A DNA stretch of 58,872 bases from NCBI GenBank assembly GCA_902362365.1, contig CABIVQ010000014.1:1-58872 (forward strand), given 5' to 3'. Below the pieces are notes generated by a model. The model was not told where the DNA came from and searched no databases. It was given only the letters and a program-made list of their open reading frames with translations. The DNA comes from Clostridiaceae bacterium. GTDB taxonomy: Bacteria; Bacillota; Clostridia; Peptostreptococcales; Peptostreptococcaceae. The position numbers and the translations under genes are program-made. Below are positions 10,587 through 20,544 of the stretch, piece after piece (the stretch's first letter is position 1; every line of letters begins with the position of its first letter).

Positions 10587-10634
10587 TATAAAGAAAAAAG
10601 AAGGAATTTACATATTCCTTCTTTTTTCTTTATA
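10587..10634 (-). terminator. Terminator after the SPFH gene
   Basis: Perfect 21-bp inverted repeat (10587-10607 with 10614-10634) around a 6-base loop. The arms are purine-rich and pyrimidine-rich, so the descending arm itself supplies T runs. It begins 26 bases past the SPFH stop codon. Confidence 0.85.
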
Positions 10635-10659
10635 TTTATTCATTTAATTCCAAATCCTA

Positions 10660-11652
10660 TTATCTTTTATTCTCATCTGCTAACACCTCTTTTATTCCTT
10701 TAAATGTACCTAAAAGATTAACAGCTTCTGAAGGTAGAACTATCTTAGTAGCATCTCCTTTTGCTAATTTTTCTAAAGCTTCCATAGATTTTAGTGCTAG
10801 CATATTATCATCAATATCAGATTCTTTCATAGCTTTAAATACATCATATAATCCTTGAGCTGTCGCTTTTTGAACTCTAACAATTACTTCCGCTTCACCT
10901 TCGGCTTTTGCTACAGCTATTTTCTTTATAGACTCTGCTTCTCCTTCTGCTCTTAGGATCGCTGATTCTTTTTCACCCTCCGCTTCCCTAATCATCGCTT
11001 CCTTTTTAGCCTCTGCTCTTAATATAGCTGATTGCTTTTCACCTTCTGCTTGTAATATTGATGACGCCTTATTACCTTCTGCTTGTAATATTGACTCTCT
11101 TCTTTCTCTTTCAGCTCTCATTTGCTTTTCCATAGCTACTTGTATATCTTCTGGAGGCATTATATTTTTTAATTCAACTCTGTTTACTTTTATTCCCCAC
11201 TTATCAGTAGCTTCATCAAGTATAGATCTCATCTTTGTATTAATTAAGTCTCTTGATGTTAATGTTTCATCTAAATCTAATTCACCTATTATATTCCTTA
11301 ATGTTGTAGCTGTTAAATTCTCAATTGCAGCTATTGGATTTGCTATTTCAAATACATATCTTACTGGATCTGTAATTTGATAATAAACAACTGTATCTAT
11401 TTGCATTGTTACGTTATCTTTTGTTATAACTGGCTGTGGCGGAAAATCTATAACGATTTCTCTTAAATCAATTACATAAGCCATATGATCTAAAAATGGT
11501 ACTAAGAAATGTACACCTGTATCTGCTACTTTTAGGAATTTTCCAAGCCTCATAACTATACCTACTTTAGATTGTTTAATTACCCTTACATAACTTAAAC
11601 TTATTAAAACTACTACTAATACTAACACTACTACTAATATTATTTTAAACAT
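10660..11652 (-). CDS. SPFH/band 7 (stomatin-like) membrane protein, QmcA/YbbK type
   Basis: One N-terminal transmembrane helix (residues 2-21) is followed by an SPFH/band 7 domain (about 25-190). A long alanine/glutamate coiled coil follows (about 185-265) with repeats of the form ILQAEGxKxSAILRAE, and then a short C-terminal tail. Such proteins oligomerise into membrane scaffolds; QmcA-type members sit beside NfeD-family partners, as here. It is 29 bases downstream of the nfeD-like gene. The ATG follows a strong GGGGGGAG site. Its precise physiological role is not known from sequence. Confidence 0.93.
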   Translation of the reverse strand: MFKIILVVVLVLVVVLISLSYVRVIKQSKVGIVMRLGKFLKVADTGVHFLVPFLDHMAYVIDLREIVIDFPPQPVITKDNVTMQIDTVVYYQITDPVRYVFEIANPIAAIENLTATTLRNIIGELDLDETLTSRDLINTKMRSILDEATDKWGIKVNRVELKNIMPPEDIQVAMEKQMRAERERRESILQAEGNKASSILQAEGEKQSAILRAEAKKEAMIREAEGEKESAILRAEGEAESIKKIAVAKAEGEAEVIVRVQKATAQGLYDVFKAMKESDIDDNMLALKSMEALEKLAKGDATKIVLPSEAVNLLGTFKGIKEVLADENKR

Positions 11653-11681
11653 CTTTCTCCCCCTATTTTTATTGAGATTTA

Positions 11682-12107
11682 TTAATTAGTTGTACTTTTC
11701 ACAACTAGTTTTACGCCTTCTATTTTTATAACTTCTACAGTAGTACCTTTTTCAATTGTTTCATTATTAACTCCTATTGCACTCCATTCTTCTCCATTCA
11801 CAATAACTATTCCAGTTTTGTATGGAAGTATATTCTCTCTTACAACTCCTCTTTTAGATAAAATTCCCTGCAAATTAGTTTCATATTTATAATTCTTATC
11901 TTTTTTAACTATTTTTTTCGTAACTATAACTAAAAGAGATATGGATATTATTGCAAATATAATTACTTGAAGTATTATACTTGATATAAAACTACTCAAT
12001 GCTAATACTACTAACGCCCCTATACTAAACCAAATTAAAGTTAAGCTTGTTGTAAGTAATTCTCCTATTCCAAACAGAATTGCTACTACTAACCACACTA
12101 ATTTCAA
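11682..12107 (-). CDS. NfeD-family membrane protein
   Basis: Short NfeD-type protein of about 141 residues: three or four hydrophobic segments in the first 75 residues, then a soluble OB-fold-like tail (about 80-141, GKRG..LxPxGxVxVNGEEWSA-like pattern: GVVRENILPYKTGIVIVNG). Partner of the adjacent SPFH protein. An upstream ATG at 12125 has no ribosome site. AGAGGG lies 6 bases before a TTG at 12107, giving MKLVWLVVAIL, so I chose the TTG; the ATG would add 6 residues. Confidence 0.85.
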   Translation of the reverse strand: MKLVWLVVAILFGIGELLTTSLTLIWFSIGALVVLALSSFISSIILQVIIFAIISISLLVIVTKKIVKKDKNYKYETNLQGILSKRGVVRENILPYKTGIVIVNGEEWSAIGVNNETIEKGTTVEVIKIEGVKLVVKSTTN

Positions 12108-12223
12108 TCTCATCCCTCTTTTCATTTATATTCATTAACATAGACCATGCTTTAACCATATTATATACTATGTAATTCAGTAAAAGTATATATTTTTATA
12201 TTAAATTAAGGAGGTAAGTCAAT

Positions 12224-13708
12224 ATGAAGCAAGGCTTTAAGAATATTACAATTACACTAATACTCTCTATAGTCCTAATTAGTCAGTATAATCTTGCAAA
12301 TGTATACGCACTATTTGAAAATCCCCCTTCACAAGAACAAATAATAGAAGATCCTAATATATCTACTGATTCTAATGATGTAATCCATGATGACACATCT
12401 ACTACTCTTGATGATGATAATTACTCCGAAGAAGATAATATACCTTCTAAGCCTGCAGAGAGTATCCAAACTGAAGATGACTCTACTATAGATAATCCTA
12501 CACCCATAGAAATACATGATGTTAATTTATTAAACGCCATAAATAATGCCTTAGGTATAGATGGATCAACTGAGGTTATAAATAGCTCTAATATCTTAAG
12601 CCTTGAAGAATTAGATGCTTCTGGTCTTGGTATTACGGATTTAAGTGGACTAGAATCAGCTAAAAACTTATCCTTATTAGATCTTTCTGATAATAACATC
12701 AAAGATGTTGCCCCTTTATCTAGTTTAGATAACTTAAATGGCCTATTTTTAAATAACAATAATATAATCGACTTATCACCAGTTGCTAACATAGCACAAA
12801 AAATAATAACTACTTATGGTACTGACGATACTAAGTACGGTTTCCAAGCTTATAATCAAACTTACACTCTAGAAACAATAAAGTCTGATAAAGGTTCTGA
12901 TATAACACTAATTCTGGGAAGTGATATTTCTCAACCAATTAACATGTATAAAGAAACTCCTGATATTGAATCTATTAATCCATCTGGCAATATAGATAGT
13001 ACAAAAATTTTATTAACTAATATCCAGGAATCTTCAGAATATCAAATTAAATTCTATGAAATTGAAGGGTGGAGCTTTATTTACTACTTAGACATAGAAA
13101 TAAATAATTCAGACTCTCAAAAACCTAATGATTCCGATAAGCCAACTGCTCATGACAATAACGATGAACCTGATGAACCAACTACTCCTAATAATAATGA
13201 TGAACCTAATAATAACAATACTACTATTGTAGACATTGATGACAACAGTAACAATACAATAGTTAATAATGATACTACTGTTATTACCCAAATTAAAAAT
13301 GTTATTAATAAGAATACTTTTATATCAAAATTATCTAAAATTAAAATAAATGCTAAAGATCAAAGCTTATACGTTGGTGACTTATTTGAACCCATGAAAA
13401 ATGTTACAGCTACAGATTCTGATGGTTCTGATATTACAAAAAATATAATTATATCTGATAATACTATTGTTACAAATACAAAGAATATTATAACTCAAGC
13501 CGGTCAATATAAAGTTACTTATGAAGTTACGGGAAGATCCTGAGAAACAGTTCGTAAAACTATAAATATTTCCGTTTATAATTATGGTGAAGAAAAAGTC
13601 GAAAATGTTAAAACTGGAGATAATTCCATTATTATCTTTTGTACTTTAGGCATCATTGCAATCTTAGCACTTATTGTAGTTAATATCATTTTAAGAAAGA
13701 GAAAATAG
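12224..13708 (+). pseudogene. LRR/Ig-like surface protein with sortase-like anchor, interrupted by an in-frame TGA
   Basis: Secreted surface protein. An AAGGAGG site precedes the ATG. Residues 1-30 are a signal peptide ending near VYALFE, followed by an acidic low-complexity stretch. Next come internalin-like leucine-rich repeats (about 110-195; LSLLDLSDNNIKDVAPL), an unassigned beta region, and an Asn/Asp/Pro linker (about 300-350). A DUF5011-like Ig domain begins near 380. The frame stops at TGA 13541-13543 inside that domain. The same frame then continues without a stop for 54 codons (13544-13708): it completes the last Ig strand, then has NVKTG (13604-13618), a hydrophobic helix and RKRK. 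That tail looks like a cell-wall sorting signal. Either a GGA-to-TGA nonsense mutation or UGA readthrough; the truncated product would be 439 residues and unanchored. Confidence 0.8.
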
Positions 13709-13719
13709 TATATATTTAT

Positions 13720-13745
13720 AGCCAAGATTAATCCTTGGCTTTTTT
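13720..13745 (+). terminator. Terminator of the LRR gene
   Basis: Perfect 7-bp stem AGCCAAG/CTTGGCT with a 7-base loop, followed directly by five T. It lies 11 bases after the TAG that ends the continued frame (13706-13708), not after the internal TGA, which supports the longer reading as the original gene end. Confidence 0.85.
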
Positions 13746-13835
13746 ATTGCTATTTTCTAATACATATTATAATAAATCAACAGTATTCTTCTTATTATTA
13801 ATTCCATGGTCTATTGTATATTCATTATTCTTATA

Positions 13836-13875
13836 TATAAAATGAACCTATAACTTAATATAGGTCCATTTTATA
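13836..13875 (-). terminator. Terminator at the end of the maltose operon
   Basis: Imperfect hairpin: TATAAAATG/CATTTTATA and ACCTATA/TATAGGT arms with one mismatch and a 6-base loop. It starts 11 bases past the malL stop. The T-tail on the minus strand is weak. Confidence 0.55.
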
Positions 13876-13886
13876 GGTAGAGGTTA

Positions 13887-15548
13887 TTATATTTTATACA
13901 TTCTAGCTTCCCATGGTTTTAATATCATACTATTTATATCTTTATGCTCTTTAACTTTGTAATTTGATATTACTAAATTACTAAATCTTAAGTTTAACTT
14001 ATTATAAGAATATGTATTATCATAATTACTCAAATTAGTTATTATTAAGAATTTTTTATCATCAAGTATTCTTTCATATGCAAATATATTTTTATCTTCT
14101 TCCAGAATAAGATTATATGATCCATAAATTAAACACTCATTTTCTTTTCTTATTTTAATAATATTTTTATAAAAATTTAATACTGAATTACTATCTTTTA
14201 ACTGCTTCTCAACGTTAATATCTTCGTAATTTTCATTTACTTTAAGCCACGAATTTCCTACTGTAAATCCTCCATTTTTAGAAGAATCCCATTGCATAGG
14301 AGTTCTTGTATTATCTCTAGAATATGCATTTAATTCACGTAGTGCTTCATCTATAGTTCTTCCATTTTTTATTTTATCTTCATATACACTTTTAGCTCTA
14401 ACATCATTATATTCTTCAATATTATTAAATTTAGCATTAGTCATACCTAATTCTTGCCCTTGGTATATAAAAGGTGTCCCTTCCATCATAAAGTACATAA
14501 GTGCTAAAGACGTTGAACTTTCATATATATACTCTTTATCATTTCCTAATGTAGATACAACCCTTGGTGTATCATGATTTTCTATATATAAAGCATTCCA
14601 CCCTTTATTATGAAGCTTATTTTGCCATTTACTTATGACCCTTTTATACTCTATCCAATCTACATTCCTACCTGGATTATCATTCCATAAGTCCATATTT
14701 TCAAACTGGAATATCATATTGAACTTTCCATCATCTTCACCAACCCAAACTTCAGCTTCATCAGCATCAACTCCAGCAGCTTCACCTACCGTCATTATGT
14801 CATATTTATCAAAGGTATTTATTTTTAACTCTTTTAGAAAATCTTGTATCCCAGGTCTATTGCTATGTTTATCAAAAGATGGTACATATTCTAAATTATC
14901 AGGATTAGGCATATCTAAAAGACCTTCATCTTTTTTTATATGACTTATAGCATCTATCCTAAATCCATCTATACCCTTATCTAACCACCAATTTACCATT
15001 TCATATAATGCTTCTCTTACTTCTTCATTTTCCCAATTTAGATCTGGTTGCTTTTTTGAGAATAAATGTAAATAGTATTCGTCAGATTCTTCCTCATATT
15101 GCCAGGCAGATCCTTTAAATATACTTTCCCAGTTATTTGGTTCTTTATTATTTTTCCCTTTTCGCCAAATATACCAATCTCTTTTATCACTATCTATAGA
15201 AGACTTTGATTCAATGAACCATGGATGTTCATCACTAGTATGGTTTATTACTAAGTCTGCTATCAATTTTATATTTCTTTTATGTGCTTCTTTTAATAGT
15301 TCATCAAAGTCTTCCATAGTACCAAAATCATCCATTATAGCTTTATAATCGCTTATATCATAACCATTATCATCGTTTGGTGATTTGTAAAATGGAGATA
15401 CCCATATTATATCTATTCCTAGGTAAGCTAAATAATCTAGCTTTTCTATAATACCTTGAATATCTCCTATTCCATCACCGTTAGAGTCCATGAAACTTCT
15501 TGGATAAATTTGATAAGCTACAGCTTCTTTCCACCATGCTTTTCTCAT
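13887..15548 (-). CDS. malL: Oligo-1,6-glucosidase / alpha-glucosidase (GH13)
   Basis: Cytoplasmic exo-glucosidase that releases glucose from isomaltose, isomaltotriose or maltose-type oligosaccharides. GH13_31 features: WWKEAVAYQIYPRSF at the N-terminus, DLVINHTS, QPDLNW, GFRIDAISH (nucleophile D199), VGEAAG (E256) and ENHDTPR (D326). The family's typical start is M(K/R)KxWWKE. The upstream ATG (15566) lacks a ribosome site but contributes GGGGGA ten bases before the ATG at 15548, so I chose the latter (553 residues). Last gene of the maltose operon, 29 bases after the phosphorylase. The motif does not separate alpha-1,6 from alpha-1,4 preference with certainty. Confidence 0.9.
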   Translation of the reverse strand: MRKAWWKEAVAYQIYPRSFMDSNGDGIGDIQGIIEKLDYLAYLGIDIIWVSPFYKSPNDDNGYDISDYKAIMDDFGTMEDFDELLKEAHKRNIKLIADLVINHTSDEHPWFIESKSSIDSDKRDWYIWRKGKNNKEPNNWESIFKGSAWQYEEESDEYYLHLFSKKQPDLNWENEEVREALYEMVNWWLDKGIDGFRIDAISHIKKDEGLLDMPNPDNLEYVPSFDKHSNRPGIQDFLKELKINTFDKYDIMTVGEAAGVDADEAEVWVGEDDGKFNMIFQFENMDLWNDNPGRNVDWIEYKRVISKWQNKLHNKGWNALYIENHDTPRVVSTLGNDKEYIYESSTSLALMYFMMEGTPFIYQGQELGMTNAKFNNIEEYNDVRAKSVYEDKIKNGRTIDEALRELNAYSRDNTRTPMQWDSSKNGGFTVGNSWLKVNENYEDINVEKQLKDSNSVLNFYKNIIKIRKENECLIYGSYNLILEEDKNIFAYERILDDKKFLIITNLSNYDNTYSYNKLNLRFSNLVISNYKVKEHKDINSMILKPWEARMYKI

Positions 15549-15577
15549 TCTGTTTATTTCCCCCATATAGTGAATTT

Positions 15578-17905
15578 CTACATATTTAAATATAAATTTT
15601 CTTCTCTCTTTATAGTTAACTTATCTTCAATTTTATAACTCTCTCCATATACAACTAATTCTACTTGCCCTTCACTTATATTTTCTATAAATATATTTTC
15701 TTGTTCAACTATTACTTTTAAAGCATGCTCTCTATAGTTTATGTTGAATGAATAAGAATTCCATTGCTCTGGTAACTTAGGATTAAACGATAAGGTTTCA
15801 TTCCAAGTCCTCATTCCTGCAAATCCTTGAACTATTGCTAACCATGACCCAGACATAGATGTAATATGCAATCCATCTTCTGTATCATTATTATAGTTAT
15901 CTAAGTCTAATCTTGCAGTTCTTGAATATAGTTCATATGATTTTTCTAAGTTGCCTATTTCAGATGCAATTATTGAGTATATGCATGAAGATAATGATGA
16001 TTCATGAACTGTATATTTTTCATAAAAATCAAAGTTTCTTCTTTTTTCTTCTATTGAGAATTTATCCCCAAAGTAATACATACCTTGAAGTACATCTGCT
16101 TGTTTAATAAAGCAAGATCTAAGTATTCTATCCCAGGACCAATTTTGATTTAATGGTAAGTTTTCTCGAGGTAAGTCCTTAACCTCTATAAGATCCTTAT
16201 CTAAAAAGTTATCTTGTTGAACTATTATATCTAAATCCTTATCATATGGAAGATACATATTTTCAGCTATAGTAATCCAATTACTTAGTTCTTCTTCTTT
16301 TACATTATTTCTTTCTACTACATTATTTCTTTCTACTGATTTAGCATACTGTTCTTGTAATTTATTTATATTTTCAACTGCATACTCCAAGCACCATTTT
16401 GCTATATAATTAGTATACCAATTGTTATTTACATTATTATCATATTCATTAGGACCCGTAACTCCATGTATCATATATTGACCTTGACACTTTGCATAGT
16501 GAACTCTACTAGCCCAGAACCTTGCAACCTCAACTATTACATCTATACCTTTTTCCTCTATATAAGAGTAGTCTCCAGTATAATTAGTGTAATTATAAAT
16601 TGCATATATCATACTTCCATTACGATGTATTTCTTCAAATGTTATTTCCCATTCATTATGGCACTCTTCACCATTGAAAGTTACCATCGGATATAAAGCA
16701 CCTTCTAATCCAAGCTTTCTAGCATTTTCTTTAGCTGCATCTAATTGATTATATCTATATTCTAATAAATTTCTTGACACATGCTTATCTGCTACACCCA
16801 AATATAACGGTAAGCAATACGCTTCTGTATCCCAATAAGTTGCTCCACCATATTTTTCTCCAGTGAATCCTTTAGGACCTATATTTAACCTGTAATCATC
16901 CCCATAATACGTTGAGAATAATTGGAATAGATTATATCTTATACCTTGCTGTGCTGCTATATCCCCCTCTATCTTTACATCTGAAGTTTCCCATCTTTTA
17001 TTCCACTCTTCTGAATGTTCTTTAAGTAAATTTTCATATCCTTTTACTATTTCTTCATTTAGGATATTCTCACTTGAACTTAGAAGTTCATCTTGATTAT
17101 GATCTCTAGTTGAAGTTATAGCAACATATTTTGTTAATGACACCGTATCATTATGATTTATATCTACAACTATAGTATTTGCACTATAAAGTTCTTTGTT
17201 CATAAATTCAGAAACCTTAGCTTCTTTGCTAACTTTATTTATCATGTTTGCACATACTGTAAATACTTCTGTTCCAAATTCATTGTCCTTAGTTCTTGAT
17301 ATTACATTTCCCTTATACTCTTTTGATCCTGAGCTAATATTTATCCAAAATTTTTCCTCATAATTTGAATCTTCATTTGTAACATTACCATCTAAATAAG
17401 ATACAAAAGTTATTTCCCCATCAAAGTTTAATGCTCTTACATCATACTTTATAACTGCTAATTCTTTTCTTTTTATGCTTAAAAATCTTTGAACTTTTAC
17501 TTCAATTTTTGAACCATCTACATTAGCTATAAACGTACGAGTTAAAATACCATTTTTCATATCTAATTCTCTATAAAAATTTTCAACTTCACATTTACCT
17601 AAATCAAGATATTTGCCATTTACCAGTACATCTATGCCTATATAATTTATGCTATTTGGAACTTTTCCAAAATATTCGGGATATCCATTCTTCCACCAAC
17701 CAACTCTTGTTTTATCTGGAAACCATACACCTGCTATATAAGAACCTCTATGACTATCTTTTGAGTACATTTCTTCATAGTTCCCTCTCATTCCCATATA
17801 ACCATTCCCTAAACTCATTATAGATTCAGCTAATCTATTTTCTTCAAATTCAATTTTATCTTGTATTATTTTCCATTCATCTATTTTGTTAAATATACGT
17901 TTCAT
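15578..17905 (-). CDS. mapA: Maltose phosphorylase (GH65)
   Basis: Converts maltose and phosphate to glucose and beta-glucose-1-phosphate. At 775 residues it has the GH65 layout: N-terminal beta-sandwich (about 1-270), helical linker, (alpha/alpha)6 barrel (about 320-690), C-terminal beta domain. Family signatures are NGEECHNEWEITFEEIHRNG (411-430) and GVTGPNEYDNN; E487 aligns with the catalytic acid position of GH65 maltose phosphorylases. The neighbouring beta-phosphoglucomutase consumes its product, which strongly supports a phosphorylase acting on maltose rather than a hydrolase; kojibiose or trehalose phosphorylase are less likely given malEFG. Residues about 542-553 hold an in-frame VERNNV duplication. 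Confidence 0.93.
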   Translation of the reverse strand: MKRIFNKIDEWKIIQDKIEFEENRLAESIMSLGNGYMGMRGNYEEMYSKDSHRGSYIAGVWFPDKTRVGWWKNGYPEYFGKVPNSINYIGIDVLVNGKYLDLGKCEVENFYRELDMKNGILTRTFIANVDGSKIEVKVQRFLSIKRKELAVIKYDVRALNFDGEITFVSYLDGNVTNEDSNYEEKFWINISSGSKEYKGNVISRTKDNEFGTEVFTVCANMINKVSKEAKVSEFMNKELYSANTIVVDINHNDTVSLTKYVAITSTRDHNQDELLSSSENILNEEIVKGYENLLKEHSEEWNKRWETSDVKIEGDIAAQQGIRYNLFQLFSTYYGDDYRLNIGPKGFTGEKYGGATYWDTEAYCLPLYLGVADKHVSRNLLEYRYNQLDAAKENARKLGLEGALYPMVTFNGEECHNEWEITFEEIHRNGSMIYAIYNYTNYTGDYSYIEEKGIDVIVEVARFWASRVHYAKCQGQYMIHGVTGPNEYDNNVNNNWYTNYIAKWCLEYAVENINKLQEQYAKSVERNNVVERNNVKEEELSNWITIAENMYLPYDKDLDIIVQQDNFLDKDLIEVKDLPRENLPLNQNWSWDRILRSCFIKQADVLQGMYYFGDKFSIEEKRRNFDFYEKYTVHESSLSSCIYSIIASEIGNLEKSYELYSRTARLDLDNYNNDTEDGLHITSMSGSWLAIVQGFAGMRTWNETLSFNPKLPEQWNSYSFNINYREHALKVIVEQENIFIENISEGQVELVVYGESYKIEDKLTIKREENLYLNM
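16302..16337. repeat. 18-bp tandem duplication inside mapA
   Basis: Two identical adjacent copies of an 18-base unit (16302-16319 and 16320-16337) encode VERNNV twice, in frame, in what appears to be a surface loop of the GH65 protein. It looks like a recent slippage duplication and leaves the frame open. Confidence 0.85.
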
Positions 17906-17944
17906 AATTGTCCCCCATAAAATTCCAACCTAATATTAAAATCT

Positions 17945-18625
17945 TTATAATGAATACTCTTTTTCAGATTTATTATATTTAGATATAATTAAATTAAAGT
18001 CTAGTTCTTTTGTAGATTTTACTACATATTTTGCTTTGCATAATGTATCTGTATCTCCAATTCCTACAGAATACATCATTGCAGAATTAATTGCATCTAC
18101 TCCAGCACTTGCATCTTCAAATCCTATGCAATATTTTGGATTTACATTAAGTCCTTTTGCTGCCATAAGAAAAATATCTGGAGCTGGTTTACTGTTTTTG
18201 CATTCTGATGCATCTGCTATAAAATCAAAATACTCTATAACTCCTAAACTATTTAAAACTGGAATTGCATTTTTACTTGCTGATGCCAACCCTATCTTAA
18301 TTTTATTGTTCTTAGCTTCTTCTAATAACTCTATTATTCCAGGTAATATATCATTTGGAGTTATTCTTTTTATTAATTCTTTATAGTCTTCATTTTTTTC
18401 AGTAGCCAATTGTAGCTTTTCTTCTTGTGTAAACTGATTTTCTTTATTACCGAACACTAACATTCTTTCAAGTGATTCTATTCTACTTATTCCCTTTAAT
18501 GTTTCATTAAACTCCTCATCTATTTCTATTCCTATTTTATTACCTAATTCCTTCCATGCTAGATAGTGATAATAGGCTGTATCAGTTATAACACCATCTA
18601 AATCAAATATAAATGCTTCTATCAT
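17945..18625 (-). CDS. pgmB: Beta-phosphoglucomutase
   Basis: HAD-superfamily enzyme converting beta-glucose-1-phosphate to glucose-6-phosphate. HAD motif I is FDLDGVITDT with D8 and D10; motif II S near GLASASKN; K in SKPAPD; motif IV GFEDASAGVDA. The helical cap contains the GISRxESLE-type stretch (GISRIESLERML) typical of beta-PGM. At 226 residues it is full length. It lies between malR and mapA and completes the phosphorolytic maltose route into glycolysis. Confidence 0.95.
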   Translation of the reverse strand: MIEAFIFDLDGVITDTAYYHYLAWKELGNKIGIEIDEEFNETLKGISRIESLERMLVFGNKENQFTQEEKLQLATEKNEDYKELIKRITPNDILPGIIELLEEAKNNKIKIGLASASKNAIPVLNSLGVIEYFDFIADASECKNSKPAPDIFLMAAKGLNVNPKYCIGFEDASAGVDAINSAMMYSVGIGDTDTLCKAKYVVKSTKELDFNLIISKYNKSEKEYSL

Positions 18626-18685
18626 ATCTATAATAAAATCCTTCCTCTTTTTAAATTGAATAGATTACGACTCATACTATATTAC

Positions 18686-19687
18686 TTAGATAAAAGTATC
18701 TCTTTCTACTAGTTTAGTATCTACGATATAATTCTTTCTCTTGCTATTTTTTCCTTCTAACTTACTAATTAGCAACTTAGCTGCATAGTGTCCAAGCCTT
18801 CCTGCCATTATATCAACTGAGGCTATAGATGGCTTCTGATACTGAGCAATCTGTGAATTATTGAACCCAATCAATGCTATATCTTTAATACTGTTATCTT
18901 TAACATACTCTTGAACACCTAAAGCTAATAGATCATCTGTGGTTACTATAGCTGTTAACCCTTCTTCTTTGAATAATTTCTTAGCTGCATCATAACCATT
19001 TTTTGCATTAAACTCATTTTGTTGCACAATTAAATTATCATAATAATCAAGTTTTGAGTCTATCAAAGCATCTTTGTATCCCTTTAATCTATCTTGTGAC
19101 ATATTCCATTCTTCAATAGCTCCTACGAATCCTATTTTTTTATGACCATTTTCTATAAGAAGATGAACTAAATCATACATAGCCTTAACGTTATCATTAT
19201 CTACCCATAATATAGATTCTGTATCCTCGGGTCTACCTATAACTACAAAAGGAAACTTTTTATCTTGTAAGTAATTGATAATCTCATCATTTTGTCTACT
19301 TCTCATAAGAATAACTCCGTCAATTAAGTTATTATTAGTAATTTCTTTCACATGATTTAATTCACCTTTATCATCTTCACTAAATGCATACGTAATATAA
19401 TACCCTTTAGTTTGAGCATATAGGCTCATTCCTTGCATTGATGTAATAAAGAAAGGATTTGTGAATAAATCTTTAGCCTCATTTGGCAAAACCACACCTA
19501 ATATTTTTGTTCTTTTTCTAGCCAAACTTCTTGCCATTGCATTTGGCTCATACCCAAGTTTATCAATTGCTTCTTGAACTCTCTTTCTTGTTGTTTCGCT
19601 TATTCTAGGATTGTTTGATAAAACCCTAGATACTGTAGATGTCGCTACATCTGCCTCCTTAGCTACATCTTTTATAGTCACCTTCAT
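18686..19687 (-). CDS. malR: LacI-family regulator of the maltose operon
   Basis: N-terminal LacI helix-turn-helix (TIKDVAKEADVATSTVSRVL, residues 3-22) with hinge helix (NAMARSLARKRT), then a periplasmic-binding-protein-like effector domain (about 60-333). It sits inside the operon between malG and pgmB. The likely targets are the two TGCAA-CG-TTKCA palindromes flanking the malE promoter. A GTG three codons upstream (19696) is possible, but AGGAG is better spaced for the ATG at 19687. Ligand presumably maltose or maltodextrin (inference from context). Confidence 0.92.
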   Translation of the reverse strand: MKVTIKDVAKEADVATSTVSRVLSNNPRISETTRKRVQEAIDKLGYEPNAMARSLARKRTKILGVVLPNEAKDLFTNPFFITSMQGMSLYAQTKGYYITYAFSEDDKGELNHVKEITNNNLIDGVILMRSRQNDEIINYLQDKKFPFVVIGRPEDTESILWVDNDNVKAMYDLVHLLIENGHKKIGFVGAIEEWNMSQDRLKGYKDALIDSKLDYYDNLIVQQNEFNAKNGYDAAKKLFKEEGLTAIVTTDDLLALGVQEYVKDNSIKDIALIGFNNSQIAQYQKPSIASVDIMAGRLGHYAAKLLISKLEGKNSKRKNYIVDTKLVERDTFI

Positions 19688-19725
19688 ATACTTCACTCCT
19701 ATAGAAATCTTTTATATTGTTGTAC

Positions 19726-20544
19726 TTACTTTATACTTCCTGATACAACACTTTTTATTATGTGTTTTTGTGCAAAGAAGTAAAATACTAAAACTGGTAT
19801 TATAGTAAGTACTAATCCTGCTAATGCTAAATCCCATTGCTTTGTATATTGACCAAAGAAGAAATACATTGCAAGCGGAATTGTTCTTGTTTCTGGCGTA
19901 TTTATTATTAATGATGGTAATAAGAAGTCATTCCAAATCCAAACTGTATTAAGTATAGCTACAGTTATAGTAGTAGGCTTAAGTAGTGGGAATATTATGT
20001 ATCTAAATGTTTGCCATTTACTGCATCCATCTATTATAGCCGCCTCATCTAACTCCTTTGGTATGCCTTTTATAAATCCATGATATAAAAATATTGCTGA
20101 TGCACATCCAAATCCTATATACATGAATATGATCCCTGGAACATTAAGTAAATTTAATTTTCCTGCTATGCTTATCAAAGGTAACATTATAGATTGGAAT
20201 GTTACAATCATAGATGAAATAAATAAGAACAATATTCCATTTGCTAGTTTTGAATTTGTTCTTTGAATCATCCATGCTGCCATAGCAGAGAAAATTATTA
20301 TAAGCAATACACTAATTACAGTTATAAAAAGTGAATTACCTAGAACTTTTATAAAATCTAATTGCTCCCAAGCTCTTATATAATTACTAAAACTTGCACT
20401 ACTTGGAAGAGCTAATGTACTTTCAAATAACTCTCCCTTTGTTTTAAAAGAGTTTACTATTATTATATAAAAAGGTGATAAACATATTAACCCTAATATT
20501 AATCCTAATATATTTAAGCCCCATTTTTTTAATTTATTATCCAT
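19726..20544 (-). CDS. malG: Maltose/maltodextrin ABC permease MalG
   Basis: Inner-membrane subunit of a carbohydrate ABC importer (CUT1 family) with about six transmembrane segments and the EAA loop ELDEAAIIDGCSKWQTF near residue 165, which contacts the ATPase. At 272 residues it is full length. Its start overlaps the last base of malF's stop region (shared coordinate 20544). No malK-type ATPase is encoded in the operon, so a shared MsmX/MsmK-like ATPase elsewhere is needed (inference from known Firmicutes CUT1 systems). Confidence 0.94.
   Translation of the reverse strand: MDNKLKKWGLNILGLILGLICLSPFYIIIVNSFKTKGELFESTLALPSSASFSNYIRAWEQLDFIKVLGNSLFITVISVLLIIIFSAMAAWMIQRTNSKLANGILFLFISSMIVTFQSIMLPLISIAGKLNLLNVPGIIFMYIGFGCASAIFLYHGFIKGIPKELDEAAIIDGCSKWQTFRYIIFPLLKPTTITVAILNTVWIWNDFLLPSLIINTPETRTIPLAMYFFFGQYTKQWDLALAGLVLTIIPVLVFYFFAQKHIIKSVVSGSIK

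Noticed and set aside
12421..12792. Open frame of 123 codons opposite the LRR gene
   Set aside because: Shadow of the LRR coding region; no start signals or recognisable protein features.
13541..13543. Selenocysteine codon in the LRR gene
   Set aside because: No stem-loop of SECIS type is evident immediately downstream, the domain position normally holds a small residue such as Gly, and a surface Ig-like strand has no need for selenium.
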